64,000 bases of DNA from Goodfellowiella coeruleoviolacea (GTDB lineage Bacteria; Actinomycetota; Actinomycetes; Mycobacteriales; Pseudonocardiaceae). The position numbers and the translations under genes were made by a program. The DNA lies in NCBI RefSeq assembly GCF_024171785.1, contig NZ_JAMTCK010000011.1:3896-67895 (forward strand), in the 5' to 3' direction. The notes under the pieces are model-generated. The model searched no databases. It worked only from the letters and a program-made list of their open reading frames with translations, and was not told where the DNA came from. This document shows positions 46,626 through 54,589 of this stretch, one piece after another. Position 1 is the stretch's first letter. Every line of letters starts with the position of its first letter.

Positions 46626-47165
46626 CTAGAAGAAACCGCCGATTCCGTTGCAGCCCGCGTCCGGGTCCAGGGTGCAGTAGAACGTGATGTAGTCGGCGAC
46701 GAGGTCGTCGATGCTGGCGTAGCCGTCGCCGTCGGCGTCCATGCTGTCGAACGCGGCGTCGCGTTCCTCGTCGGTGAGTCCGTCGTCCTGGGTGACCCGG
46801 ATGAAGTCGTCCTTGCTGACCCACCCGTCCCCGTCGGAGTCCATGTGGGACAGCAGGCACCGGATGCCGTCCTCGAAGATGAACCGGACCCGGTCGCGAT
46901 CAGCGGACAACTCGATCAGCGCGGCCACGAACTGGTCCCGGTCCACCTGTCCCCGGCCGGCCCGGTCCAGTGCCTGCCACCAGCGTTCCACGCACGTGCG
47001 CAGTGGTCGCAGTTCCGGTGCGGTGTAGTCGCGGCCGGTGCGCTCGGCCTCGTGGCGGGCCACGACGCGCAGGTCGGTGAAGCGCACCACGCCGTCGCCG
47101 TCGTGGTCGAACAGGCTGAAGCCCTTGCCGAACTTCCGGGCCTGGTAGTCGCTGATGGCGGTCAT
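46626..47165 (-). CDS. EF-hand calcium-binding protein (calerythrin-like)
   Basis: 179 residues from ATG at 47165. Four EF-hand positions: loop 1 DHDGDGVVRFTD (20-31), degenerate loop 2 (67-78, with A/G/R where acids are needed), loop 3 DSDGDGWVSKDD (109-120), loop 4 DADGDGYASIDD (143-154). This three-good-one-bad pattern and the length match bacterial calerythrin-type proteins, which are cytoplasmic Ca2+ buffers or sensors. Its ATG overlaps the aminotransferase stop (ATGA, 47162-47165) and the NRPS starts 75 nt after it, so it is co-expressed with biosynthesis. Its role there is unknown. Confidence 0.94.
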   Translation of the reverse strand: MTAISDYQARKFGKGFSLFDHDGDGVVRFTDLRVVARHEAERTGRDYTAPELRPLRTCVERWWQALDRAGRGQVDRDQFVAALIELSADRDRVRFIFEDGIRCLLSHMDSDGDGWVSKDDFIRVTQDDGLTDEERDAAFDSMDADGDGYASIDDLVADYITFYCTLDPDAGCNGIGGFF

Positions 47166-48667
47166 GGCTGCTCCTTGTGGCGGTGCCCGTGCGGTACGAG
47201 GTTCTGCTCGGCCATGACCAGCAGGCTGTCGCTGATCGCGGCGACGATGTGGTCGATGTCCGCTTCGGTGTGCGCCGCGGACAGGTTCATCGTGGGCATG
47301 CCCGGCGTGTACACCCCGCGCAGCCGCAGGTGCAGGCTCAGCAGCTGCAGGGCGCGCGCCAGTTCCGGTGAACTCAGCTCCCGAACCCAGTCGTGGTAGC
47401 CGGCCGTGTCGGGCAGGGGCGCACCGAGCGCGAGGACGGTCACGTGCCGGGGATTTCCACGCAGGTGCACGGGGATACCGCTGCGGCGGGCGAAGTCCGC
47501 CAGGCGCTCCCGCAGCACGGCGTGGTGCCCGCTGATCCGGTCGACGATCTCCGGGTAGTTGTCCCGCAGGTGCCGCAGCTGTGCCAGTGCGGCGACCACG
47601 GCCAGGTGGTTGGCCTGGTTGGTGCTGGACAGCCAGGTCTTGCCGGCCGCGGCGTCCGCGAGCAGGCCGTCGGTCCGGGCGGTGTCGAGCAGGTCGGCCC
47701 GGCCGGCGACCGCGGTCAGCGGGATGCCGAGTCCGCTGGTGAGCTTGCCGAAGCACGCCATGTCCGCGGTGATGGACAGCGCCTCCTGGGCACCGCCAAG
47801 TGCCAGCCGGAAACCGGTGATCACCTCGTCGAAGATCAGGGGAATCCCGTGCTCGGCGGTGACCGCGCGCAGCGCGGCCAGGAACTCCCGCGCGGCCGCC
47901 GGCGCGTGTGTGCGGTACCGGGGCACCGGGTCGACCAGCACCCCGGCCAGATCGGCCGCGTGCCGGGTGATCAGCGTCAGCGCCGCCTCGTGGTCGAACG
48001 GCAGCACCAGCAGTTCCGCGTCGGAGAGCAGGCGCAGCCCGCTGCCGCTGGGTCGGGGCGCGAATCCGGTGACCGGGCCGGTGCCGACCGCCTCGGGCAG
48101 ACCGGCGCTGTTGTACAGGCCGACCTCGTGCGAACCGTGGTAGCTGCCCTCGAACTTGGCGATCAACTGGCGGCCGGTGGCGGCGCGGGCCAGCCGCACG
48201 CTGGCGGCGATGGCCTCGCCCCCGGTGTGGAACAGCCCCACCCGGTCCGCGCCCGGCACGAGTTCCGCGACGAGTTCGGTCAACTCCACCTGTTCGGCCG
48301 AGAAGTAGCCGGCGCCCACTCCGCCGGCCAGCTTCTGCCGCACCGCCGCGACCACCGGCGGTGGGTTGTGCCCGAGGATCGCCGCCGAGTAGCTCAGGTG
48401 GCAGTCGATGTACTCGTTGCCGTCGATGTCGCGCAGGCGTGCGCCCTGGGCCCACTCGCAGCAGATCGGCAGCACGGGCGGGGAGAACGGCAGGTTCGCC
48501 GGCAGCGAGGTCGCCGCGCGGTGGGCGCGGTGACTGAGCCGCAGCGAGTTGGGTTGCCGTCGGGCCACGGACCGGACCAGTTCCCGCAGTGCGGCGTCCG
48601 CGCCGCACAGCGCGTCCAGGCTGGCCAGGTCCGGCGCTGTGGCCGTCGGGTCAGCAGTCAGGCTCAT
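47162..48667 (-). CDS. Class III PLP aminotransferase (glutamate-1-semialdehyde aminomutase-like)
   Basis: 501 residues from ATG at 48667 with GGGAGG upstream. PLP fold type I with the TGGEAIAASVRLARAATGR phosphate region, FDEVITGFRLALGG, and the Schiff-base lysine in CFGKLTSGLGIPLTAVAG. The GSA-aminotransferase branch includes MxcL of myxochelin biosynthesis, which transaminates an aldehyde released by an NRPS reductase domain. The NRPS of this operon ends in such a reductase, so conversion of the aldehyde to a primary amine is a reasonable inference. Alternative: making a beta- or gamma-amino building block. Confidence 0.92.
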   Translation of the reverse strand: MSLTADPTATAPDLASLDALCGADAALRELVRSVARRQPNSLRLSHRAHRAATSLPANLPFSPPVLPICCEWAQGARLRDIDGNEYIDCHLSYSAAILGHNPPPVVAAVRQKLAGGVGAGYFSAEQVELTELVAELVPGADRVGLFHTGGEAIAASVRLARAATGRQLIAKFEGSYHGSHEVGLYNSAGLPEAVGTGPVTGFAPRPSGSGLRLLSDAELLVLPFDHEAALTLITRHAADLAGVLVDPVPRYRTHAPAAAREFLAALRAVTAEHGIPLIFDEVITGFRLALGGAQEALSITADMACFGKLTSGLGIPLTAVAGRADLLDTARTDGLLADAAAGKTWLSSTNQANHLAVVAALAQLRHLRDNYPEIVDRISGHHAVLRERLADFARRSGIPVHLRGNPRHVTVLALGAPLPDTAGYHDWVRELSSPELARALQLLSLHLRLRGVYTPGMPTMNLSAAHTEADIDHIVAAISDSLLVMAEQNLVPHGHRHKEQP

Positions 48668-48805
48668 GGGGGCAGACCTCCCGCGGTCGTCGGGGTCGTG
48701 ACTGTCCACTCGGCACGGCGCGGCCGGACGCGCGTCAGTGCCCGGGTGTCGTGGTTGTGGCCCGACCGGTGCAGACCGGTCGGCTCTCGTGGTGCTGGTC
48801 GTCGG

Positions 48806-50002
48806 TCAGCGCTGGCCGGCGAGGTCCACGGCGATGGGCACGGCCACCGGGCGCACGCTGTGCGGCTGCCCGGTCGTGGTGGGCGCCGCGGTGAAGCGCA
48901 TGGTCGACCACCGTGGCCGGATCGCCCGCAGCACCTCCTCCATCGCGATCAGCGAGAGCGTCCGGCCCAGGCAGAAGTGCCGGCCGACGCTCCAGGTCAG
49001 CGGTGGGTGGGTGAACGCACGGGTGATGTCCAGGCGGTCGGCGCGCGGATAGATCGCGGGATCCTGGTTCCCGGCGATGATGTGCACGAAGACGAACTCA
49101 CCGCGCCGCACCGGCACCCCGCAGAGTTCGGTGTCCTGCCGGGCGATGCGTTCGGTGGCGAACACCGTCGGCCGCAGCCGCGCGCACTCCAGCACCGCGC
49201 CGGTCACCAGGTCGTCGCGCTGCCGCACCAGCTCCCACTGCTCCGGGTGCTCGGTCAGGGCGGCGATCATCAGCGCGATCTGCGCCGCGACCATGTCGCT
49301 GCCGGCCCCGAGCATGGTGACCGCCAGCCGCAGCGATTCCTCCGGGCTGTGGTTCCCGCCGTTCTCCGCCCGCATCAGGTGGGACACCAGGTCGTGGCCG
49401 GGATCCGCGCGGCGCGTGCGGAACAGGGCGAGCAGGTAGCTGTCCACGCTGTCGCGGAAGGCCTGGTACGCCTCGGGTTCCTCGAAGCGCAGCACGGTGG
49501 AGAAGCCGACGGAGAAGCGGTGCACCAGGTCCGCGTCGGCGTCGGGCACGCCGAGCAGGCGGCAGAAGAACCGCGCGGCCACCGGAACGCCGATCTGCTG
49601 GACGGCCTCGCAGTCGCCCGGCGCTGGGATCGACTCGATCACCTCGGTGGCGATCCTGGCCGCGCTCAACCGCGTTCGGCGCAGCCTGGCCGGGGCGAAG
49701 AAGCCGGCGACACCAGCGCGCAGCCGGCTGTGCTCGGCGCCCTCCCTGCTGTTCAGCTCCTCGGCGACGAAGCCGACCACGTCCTGGTTGGACACACCGA
49801 GAACAGCCGCGAGTTCCGGCATGCACGGGGTGAGGCTGGTGTTGGCGAACGCCTCCTGGCACGCCCGGTAGCCGAGCACCTCAAGGCCCCGCTCGCTGCG
49901 GGCGATCGGTGTGCCCTCGGGCAGCGCCGCCAACATCCGGCTCGTGTCGAAGGCGTGGTCCGCCGACATCACATCGAGGGTCGGCAGCTCGCGTTCCACC
50001 AT
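48806..50002 (-). CDS. Cytochrome P450
   Basis: 398 residues from ATG at 50002; the frame is open further up but this start gives the standard P450 length. Haem loop WSVGRHFCLGR gives ligand C344; ExxR is ECARLR; I-helix LGAGSDMVAA keeps the acid but has Met/Val where Thr is usual. First gene of the minus-strand operon P450-aminotransferase-EF-hand-NRPS, 138 nt before the aminotransferase. In NRPS clusters such enzymes hydroxylate carrier-bound amino acids or the released product. Confidence 0.92.
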   Translation of the reverse strand: MVERELPTLDVMSADHAFDTSRMLAALPEGTPIARSERGLEVLGYRACQEAFANTSLTPCMPELAAVLGVSNQDVVGFVAEELNSREGAEHSRLRAGVAGFFAPARLRRTRLSAARIATEVIESIPAPGDCEAVQQIGVPVAARFFCRLLGVPDADADLVHRFSVGFSTVLRFEEPEAYQAFRDSVDSYLLALFRTRRADPGHDLVSHLMRAENGGNHSPEESLRLAVTMLGAGSDMVAAQIALMIAALTEHPEQWELVRQRDDLVTGAVLECARLRPTVFATERIARQDTELCGVPVRRGEFVFVHIIAGNQDPAIYPRADRLDITRAFTHPPLTWSVGRHFCLGRTLSLIAMEEVLRAIRPRWSTMRFTAAPTTTGQPHSVRPVAVPIAVDLAGQR

Positions 50003-50391
50003 CACACCTGCCCTGACGCCGAGGATGACGCCCATCCCGGCTCGATTTCCGACGTGTCCCGATGTTCCTGGTCGCGCTGGCACCGCGGATCGTCGTGCTT
50101 GGCTCGACCACCGCGGACGCACCCGTCAGTGATCGTTTGACTGTCGGCGGTAATCGTCGTGGGGTCGGGCGGCGACGGGCAAGAGACGCCGTTGCCTATC
50201 ACTCGGCAGAGCCACCGAACTGGTGACGCTGGCGGGCCGGCACGGGGTCGCCGCGAGCACTGCGTAGCGCAGTGTGTGCGCCACCCGGTGGCACACACCC
50301 GGATGTCGCATCGGCTTCCACCGGCCCCGTTCCCGCCGGCCCGGTTCACCCCGTCAGCCGTTGTCCCGGGGCGCGGCTCGGGCGGCTCGGC
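50003..50391. promoter_or_regulatory. Promoter region of the reductive NRPS operon
   Basis: 389 nt without a credible gene between the P450 start and the LacI stop; the frames found in it are antisense shadows or lack homology. It must hold the promoter of the P450-NRPS operon. It contains a perfect palindrome CACTGCG-TAG-CGCAGTG (50258-50274) and, overlapping its end, an imperfect hairpin with GTGTGTG and CCACC arms (50272-50298). Both are candidate regulator sites or, for the hairpin, a terminator for the LacI gene reading leftward. Confidence 0.5.
50258..50274. promoter_or_regulatory. Palindrome, candidate operator
   Basis: CACTGCGTAGCGCAGTG: 7-bp perfect arms around TAG, 256 nt upstream of the P450 start. 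The length and symmetry suit a dimeric regulator. Which of the nearby LacI or TetR proteins, if either, binds it cannot be told. Confidence 0.45.
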
Positions 50392-51432
50392 TCAGTGTTT
50401 CGGGGGTGCCACGCTGCGCCGCTCGACCAGCGTCGGGCTGATGGTCCGCCTCGGCTCGGCTGCCTCCTCGGCGAGCTGCGCCAGCAGCAGGCCGAGGGTT
50501 TCCGTGGCCACCGCGTCGAAGTCGGGGCGGATGGTGGTCAGCGGCGGGATGAAGTACGCGGCCTCGGGAACGTCGTCGAAGCCGACGATGCTGATGTCCC
50601 CGGGAACCGACCGGCCGCGCTCGCTCAACGCCCGCAGGATGCCGAGGGCCAGGTGGTCGTTGGCCGCGAACACCGCCGTCACCTCGGGCATCCTGGCCAG
50701 CATCTGGCCCGCCCGGTAGCCCTCGGCGGCGCTCCAGTCGGCGGCCAGCAGGGGCGGCACCTCCCGGCCCGCCGCCTCCAGCGCCCGCTGCCAGCCGCGC
50801 ACCCGGCCGGCCGCGTCAAACCACTCCGCCGGCCCGGAGACGTGCCAGACCGTGGCGTGCCCGGCGTCGAGCAGGTGCGCGGTGGCGGCGAACGCGCCCG
50901 CCTCCTGGTCGACGGTGACCAGCGGGGTGGCCCGCCCGGGGTCGCCGTCGACGGTGACCAGCGGGACCCCCGCGGGCACCTCGGCGAGTGCCTCGCTGGC
51001 CGACTCGGTCGGCGCGATGACCACGATGCCCGCGACCCGCTGGTCCCGGTGGTGCTCGATCGCGGCGGCGATCGAGGCGCGGTCGAGCACCCGCACCCGC
51101 CGCACGCTGACCAGGAACCCCGCCGCGCCGGCCGCCAGTTCGAAGGCGGCCAGCAGCGAGGCCGGACCGTAGAGGGTCGAACTCTGCGCCACCACGCCGA
51201 TGAACTGGGTCCGGCCGGTCACCAGGGCGCGGGCCGCGCCGTTGGGCCGGTACCCCAGTTCCTCGACGGCGGCCCGGACCCGCAGCCGGGTCTGCTCGCG
51301 GACGTTCGGGTGTCCATTGAGGACACGTGACACGGTCTGGTGGGACACGCCGGCGAGCCGGGCCACATCGGTCATCGCCGGGGCGCGCACGGCCTGCCTG
51401 GACACCGGCCGCCCGGCCACCGCCTCGTCCAC
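50392..51432 (-). CDS. LacI family transcriptional regulator
   Basis: 346 residues from GTG at 51432 with GAGG upstream. N-terminal helix-turn-helix MTDVARLAGVSHQTVSRVLNGHPNVRE with the hinge-helix segment RPNGAARALVTGRT, then a periplasmic-binding-protein-like ligand domain (FIGVVAQSSTLYGPASLLAAFE, VTAVFAANDHLALGILRAL, DISIVGFDDVPEAAYFIPPLTTI). Usually these sense sugars or nucleosides. It lies downstream of the TetR gene on the same strand and upstream of the NRPS operon; a regulatory link to either is unproven. Confidence 0.94.
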   Translation of the reverse strand: MDEAVAGRPVSRQAVRAPAMTDVARLAGVSHQTVSRVLNGHPNVREQTRLRVRAAVEELGYRPNGAARALVTGRTQFIGVVAQSSTLYGPASLLAAFELAAGAAGFLVSVRRVRVLDRASIAAAIEHHRDQRVAGIVVIAPTESASEALAEVPAGVPLVTVDGDPGRATPLVTVDQEAGAFAATAHLLDAGHATVWHVSGPAEWFDAAGRVRGWQRALEAAGREVPPLLAADWSAAEGYRAGQMLARMPEVTAVFAANDHLALGILRALSERGRSVPGDISIVGFDDVPEAAYFIPPLTTIRPDFDAVATETLGLLLAQLAEEAAEPRRTISPTLVERRSVAPPKH

Positions 51433-51525
51433 GGGCGAACCTCGTCTCTGCTCGCTCCAACCACCTGACACGGTCAAGGGTAATGGCCGAGGCACCGGCC
51501 GCCGCCGGGATCACCCGCTCTCAGC

Positions 51526-52128
51526 TCACTCGGCCGGCTGTCCCGGTGCGCCTGATCCGCGGGACTGGTCGAGGTAGTGCCGCAGCGCGCGTTCGACCCG
51601 CTCGGTGTCGTTGGTGGCCAGCGCGTCCAGCAGCAGGCCGCGCAGCACGGCCAGGGTGAGCGTGGACCGGACGCGGTCGTCCGGCTCCTCGTCGTTCATC
51701 GGTCCCAGGATGTCCAGCCACTGGTACACGCTGGCCGAGGCGAAGTCACCGTAGGGGCAGGCGCCCTGCAGCGAGTGCAGGTAGATCTCGAAGAACAGCC
51801 GCATCAGGCCGGCGCGGCCCGGGTCGGCCAACCAGGACCGCCACAGCCGCCACATCGCCTCGTCCGGGTCGTCGGTCGCGTCGAGCGCGCCGTTGAGCAG
51901 GTCGAGCTGCCGCTGCCTGCAGACCCCGAAGACCTCGGTGAGCAGCCCCTCCTTGGAACCGAACAGGTACAGCAGCACGCGCGGGCTGCTGCCGATGGCG
52001 GCCGCGAGGGTGCGCAGTGACACGCTGGCCGAGCCGTGCTCGGAGACGTAGGCAACTGTGCGTTCCAACAGGGTCCGACGTCTGGGTGAACCTTCCGGAA
52101 CGGGCTTATCGGGGGTGTTGTCGGCCAC
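51526..52128 (-). CDS. TetR family regulator of the adjacent operon
   Basis: 200 residues from GTG at 52128. Helix-turn-helix near 20-60 (VSLRTLAAAIGSSPRVLLYLFGSKEGLLTEVF) with the characteristic LYLFGSKEGL turn; the C-terminal half is ligand-binding. It is divergent from the M20 amidohydrolase gene across 57 nt holding a perfect 10-bp inverted repeat. Probably represses the diamino-acid/ATP-grasp operon. Confidence 0.93.
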   Translation of the reverse strand: MADNTPDKPVPEGSPRRRTLLERTVAYVSEHGSASVSLRTLAAAIGSSPRVLLYLFGSKEGLLTEVFGVCRQRQLDLLNGALDATDDPDEAMWRLWRSWLADPGRAGLMRLFFEIYLHSLQGACPYGDFASASVYQWLDILGPMNDEEPDDRVRSTLTLAVLRGLLLDALATNDTERVERALRHYLDQSRGSGAPGQPAE

Positions 52129-52146
52129 ATCCCGATGCTAGCTTGC

Positions 52147-52170
52147 CCACTGAAACAGACGTTTCAGTGG
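52147..52170. promoter_or_regulatory. TetR operator of region C
   Basis: CCACTGAAAC-N4-GTTTCAGTGG, a perfect 10-bp inverted repeat with spacer AGAC, 18 nt from the TetR start and ending 15 nt before the amidohydrolase ATG; the GGAGGAAG ribosome site overlaps its right end. The position suits control of both genes. Confidence 0.85.
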
Positions 52171-52185
52171 AGGAAGCTGACGCTG

Positions 52186-53409
52186 ATGGAGAGTCCTCGG
52201 TTGGCTCCGCGCACCACGGTCTCCACCGAAATCGACCAGGCCGTCACGGATCTGTGGCCGCGACTGGTGGACTGGCGCCGCCATCTGCACCGGCACCCGG
52301 AGTTGTCCTTCCGGGAGCGGGAGACCGCCCGCTACATCGGCGATCACCTGTCCGCGCTGGGGCTCGACGTGGCGTTCCCCGTGCCCACCGCGGTGGTGGG
52401 CCGGCTGCGCACCGGTCGGCCCGGCCCGACCTTGGCGCTGCGCGCCGACATCGACGCGATCGCGGTGACCGAGGACAGCGGGCTGGACTACGCCTCGGTG
52501 AACCCCGGCGTGATGCACGCCTGTGGGCACGACGGGCACGTGGCCGTGCTGCTCGGCGTGGCGTCGGTGTTGCACCGGCTGCGCGACCTGCTGCGCGGGG
52601 AGATCCGGCTGATCTTCCAGCACGGCGAGGAGCAGGTCCCCTCCGGTGCTCCCGAACTGGTCGAGGCGGGGGTGCTGGACGGCGTGCAGGCGATCATCGG
52701 CCAACACCTGTGGGCGCCGCTGGAGGTGGGCCGGGTCTGCGTCCGGCCCGGCCCGCTCATGGCCAGCACCGACTACTTCGAGGTGCTGGTGCACGGCAAG
52801 GGCGGGCACGCCGGCCTGCCCCACCAGACCGTGGACCCGCTGGCGGTCGCGGCGCAGGTGGTGACCAGCCTCAACCACCTCGTGGCGCGCGAGACCGACC
52901 CGCAGGACTCCCTGGTCGTGTCGGTGACCCGGTTCCACGCCGGCGAGACCATCAACGTCATCGCCGACCGGGCGGCGCTCGGCGGCACCATCCGGGCCCT
53001 GGACGAGCGGGTCAGGCAGGCCGCGCCCGGGCGGATCGAGCGGGTCGTGCACGGGGTCGCCGAGGCCTTCGGCGCGCGGGCCGAGGTGAGCTTCCGGTTC
53101 GGTCCGCCCGCCGTGGACAACGACCGCGCACTGGTCGACAGCGTGGCCGAGGCGGTGCGCCGCCAACTCGGCGAGGACGCGCTGACCCACTACACACCGG
53201 TCATGGGGGGTGACGACTTCTCGTTCTACCAACAGCACGTGCCCGGGGTCTACCTGCTGGTCGGCGCGGGCGTGCCCGGTGCGGACAACCCGCCGCACCA
53301 CCACCCCGCCTTCCGGCTGGACGAGCGGGCGCTGGCGCACGCCGCTCGGGTGCTGGCCGACGCCGCGGCGTGGTTCTGCGACCGGGAACGGGGCGCCGAC
53401 GACGGGTGA
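52186..53409 (+). CDS. M20D family metallo-amidohydrolase
   Basis: 407 residues from ATG at 52186 with GGAGGAAG 10 nt upstream (an earlier in-frame ATG lies inside the operator). Metal site HACGHDGH (111-118), HGEEQVPSGAPEL with the acid/base Glu near 148, and the late MGGDDFSFYQQ and HHHPAF motifs. The M20D group includes hippuricase, indole-acetyl-amino acid and N-acyl amino acid hydrolases. First gene of region C; it could trim an N-acyl or dipeptide precursor, or detoxify the product by hydrolysing its amide. 187 nt separate it from the kinase gene. Confidence 0.92.
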   Translation: MESPRLAPRTTVSTEIDQAVTDLWPRLVDWRRHLHRHPELSFRERETARYIGDHLSALGLDVAFPVPTAVVGRLRTGRPGPTLALRADIDAIAVTEDSGLDYASVNPGVMHACGHDGHVAVLLGVASVLHRLRDLLRGEIRLIFQHGEEQVPSGAPELVEAGVLDGVQAIIGQHLWAPLEVGRVCVRPGPLMASTDYFEVLVHGKGGHAGLPHQTVDPLAVAAQVVTSLNHLVARETDPQDSLVVSVTRFHAGETINVIADRAALGGTIRALDERVRQAAPGRIERVVHGVAEAFGARAEVSFRFGPPAVDNDRALVDSVAEAVRRQLGEDALTHYTPVMGGDDFSFYQQHVPGVYLLVGAGVPGADNPPHHHPAFRLDERALAHAARVLADAAAWFCDRERGADDG

Positions 53410-53596
53410 GGCGGCCCGGGCCCCCGCCCGTCCAGAAGCGCTGACACCGCTACCCGCGCACGAGTTCGAGCACGACGAGCAGCACCGCAGTACCCACGTG
53501 CGGGGCGCGTCGGACCGAGGTTGGCAGCCTGCCGGGACGACGCGTGCCCACTCGCTTCAACGCGCTCACCCGGTGAGCCCGAGGAGATATCTGATC

Positions 53597-54589
53597 ATGG
53601 CCGTTTCAACGCAGAGACGCTCGCCCACACCGCCGTCCGAGGCGCACCCCGAACCGCTGTGGCCGATCCGGAGCCTCGGCCGGGGCAGCGCCATCGGCCA
53701 CCACGGCGAACTCCTCCAGGGTGCCTTCGACGACGGCAGCGGACAGCCGCACCCGGCCCTGGTGACCCTGCCGCTGCCCACCCTGGTCACCACCGCCGAG
53801 TTCCGCCCGTTCCCGCACCCGTCCACCGAGCCGCCCACGGTCACCGTCAGTCCACAGTGGAAGACCAAGGCCCGTGCCGCGGCGGAACTGCTGTTACGGG
53901 AACACGTGCCGCAGTCCGCCGGCGGCGAGCTGGTGATCCACGACGCGGGCACACCCCCGGGTGTCGGACTGGGTACGTCCACATGCGACGTGACAGCCGC
54001 ACTGCGCGCCACCGCCGACTGCTACCGACTCGACCTGCCGGTCGAGCGGCTGGCCACGCTGGCGGTGCGGGCGGAGGGCGCGTCCGACTCGGTCATGCTG
54101 GAGAACCGGGCGGTGCTGTTCGGCCAGCGCTCCGGGCGCGTGCTGGAGGACTTCGACCGGGCCCTGCCGGAGATGATCCTGGTCGGGTGCGACACCGATC
54201 CCACGCACACCGGCGTGGACACCCTGTCGCTGCGACCGCCGGACTACACCGCGGAGGAGATCGGCCGGTTCCGGGTGCTGCTCGGGGTGCTGCGCCACGC
54301 CCTGGACACCGGCTCGGTGCCGCTGCTGGCCCGGGTCGCTGAGGCCAGCGCGCTGATCAACCAGCGCCGGTTGCCCACCCGAGGGCTGGACGTCCTGCGG
54401 GAGGTCGCCGCCCGGACCGGCGGTCTGGGCGTCCAGGTCTCGCACAGCGGCACGGTGGCCTCGATCATCTTCGACCCGGCGACGCCCGGTGTCGCCGAGC
54501 ACGTCGAGCGCTGCGCCCGGCTGCTCGACGAACGCGGCTTCGGCCCGGCGCGCGTGCTGCGCGTCACCACCGAGGAGGTGGCCCGGTGA
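53597..54589 (+). CDS. GHMP kinase, PduX-like (threonine/serine kinase)
   Basis: 330 residues from ATG at 53597 with GAGGAG 10 nt upstream. The GHMP phosphate-binding loop is PPGVGLGTSTCDVTAAL near 118-133; the start GSAIGHHGELLQGAF and HSGTVASIIFDP near 280 match the PduX group, whose founding member makes O-phospho-L-threonine for cobalamin. No cobalamin genes are near. With a PLP beta-replacement enzyme and a lyase next to it, the kinase more likely activates the hydroxyl of Thr (or Ser) for displacement. Its stop overlaps the next ATG-containing frame by 4 nt (54586-54589). Confidence 0.9.
   Translation: MAVSTQRRSPTPPSEAHPEPLWPIRSLGRGSAIGHHGELLQGAFDDGSGQPHPALVTLPLPTLVTTAEFRPFPHPSTEPPTVTVSPQWKTKARAAAELLLREHVPQSAGGELVIHDAGTPPGVGLGTSTCDVTAALRATADCYRLDLPVERLATLAVRAEGASDSVMLENRAVLFGQRSGRVLEDFDRALPEMILVGCDTDPTHTGVDTLSLRPPDYTAEEIGRFRVLLGVLRHALDTGSVPLLARVAEASALINQRRLPTRGLDVLREVAARTGGLGVQVSHSGTVASIIFDPATPGVAEHVERCARLLDERGFGPARVLRVTTEEVAR

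Noticed and set aside
53597-54589. Cobalamin pathway PduX
   Set aside because: No cobalamin genes in the window; the operon context is a diamino-acid pathway.
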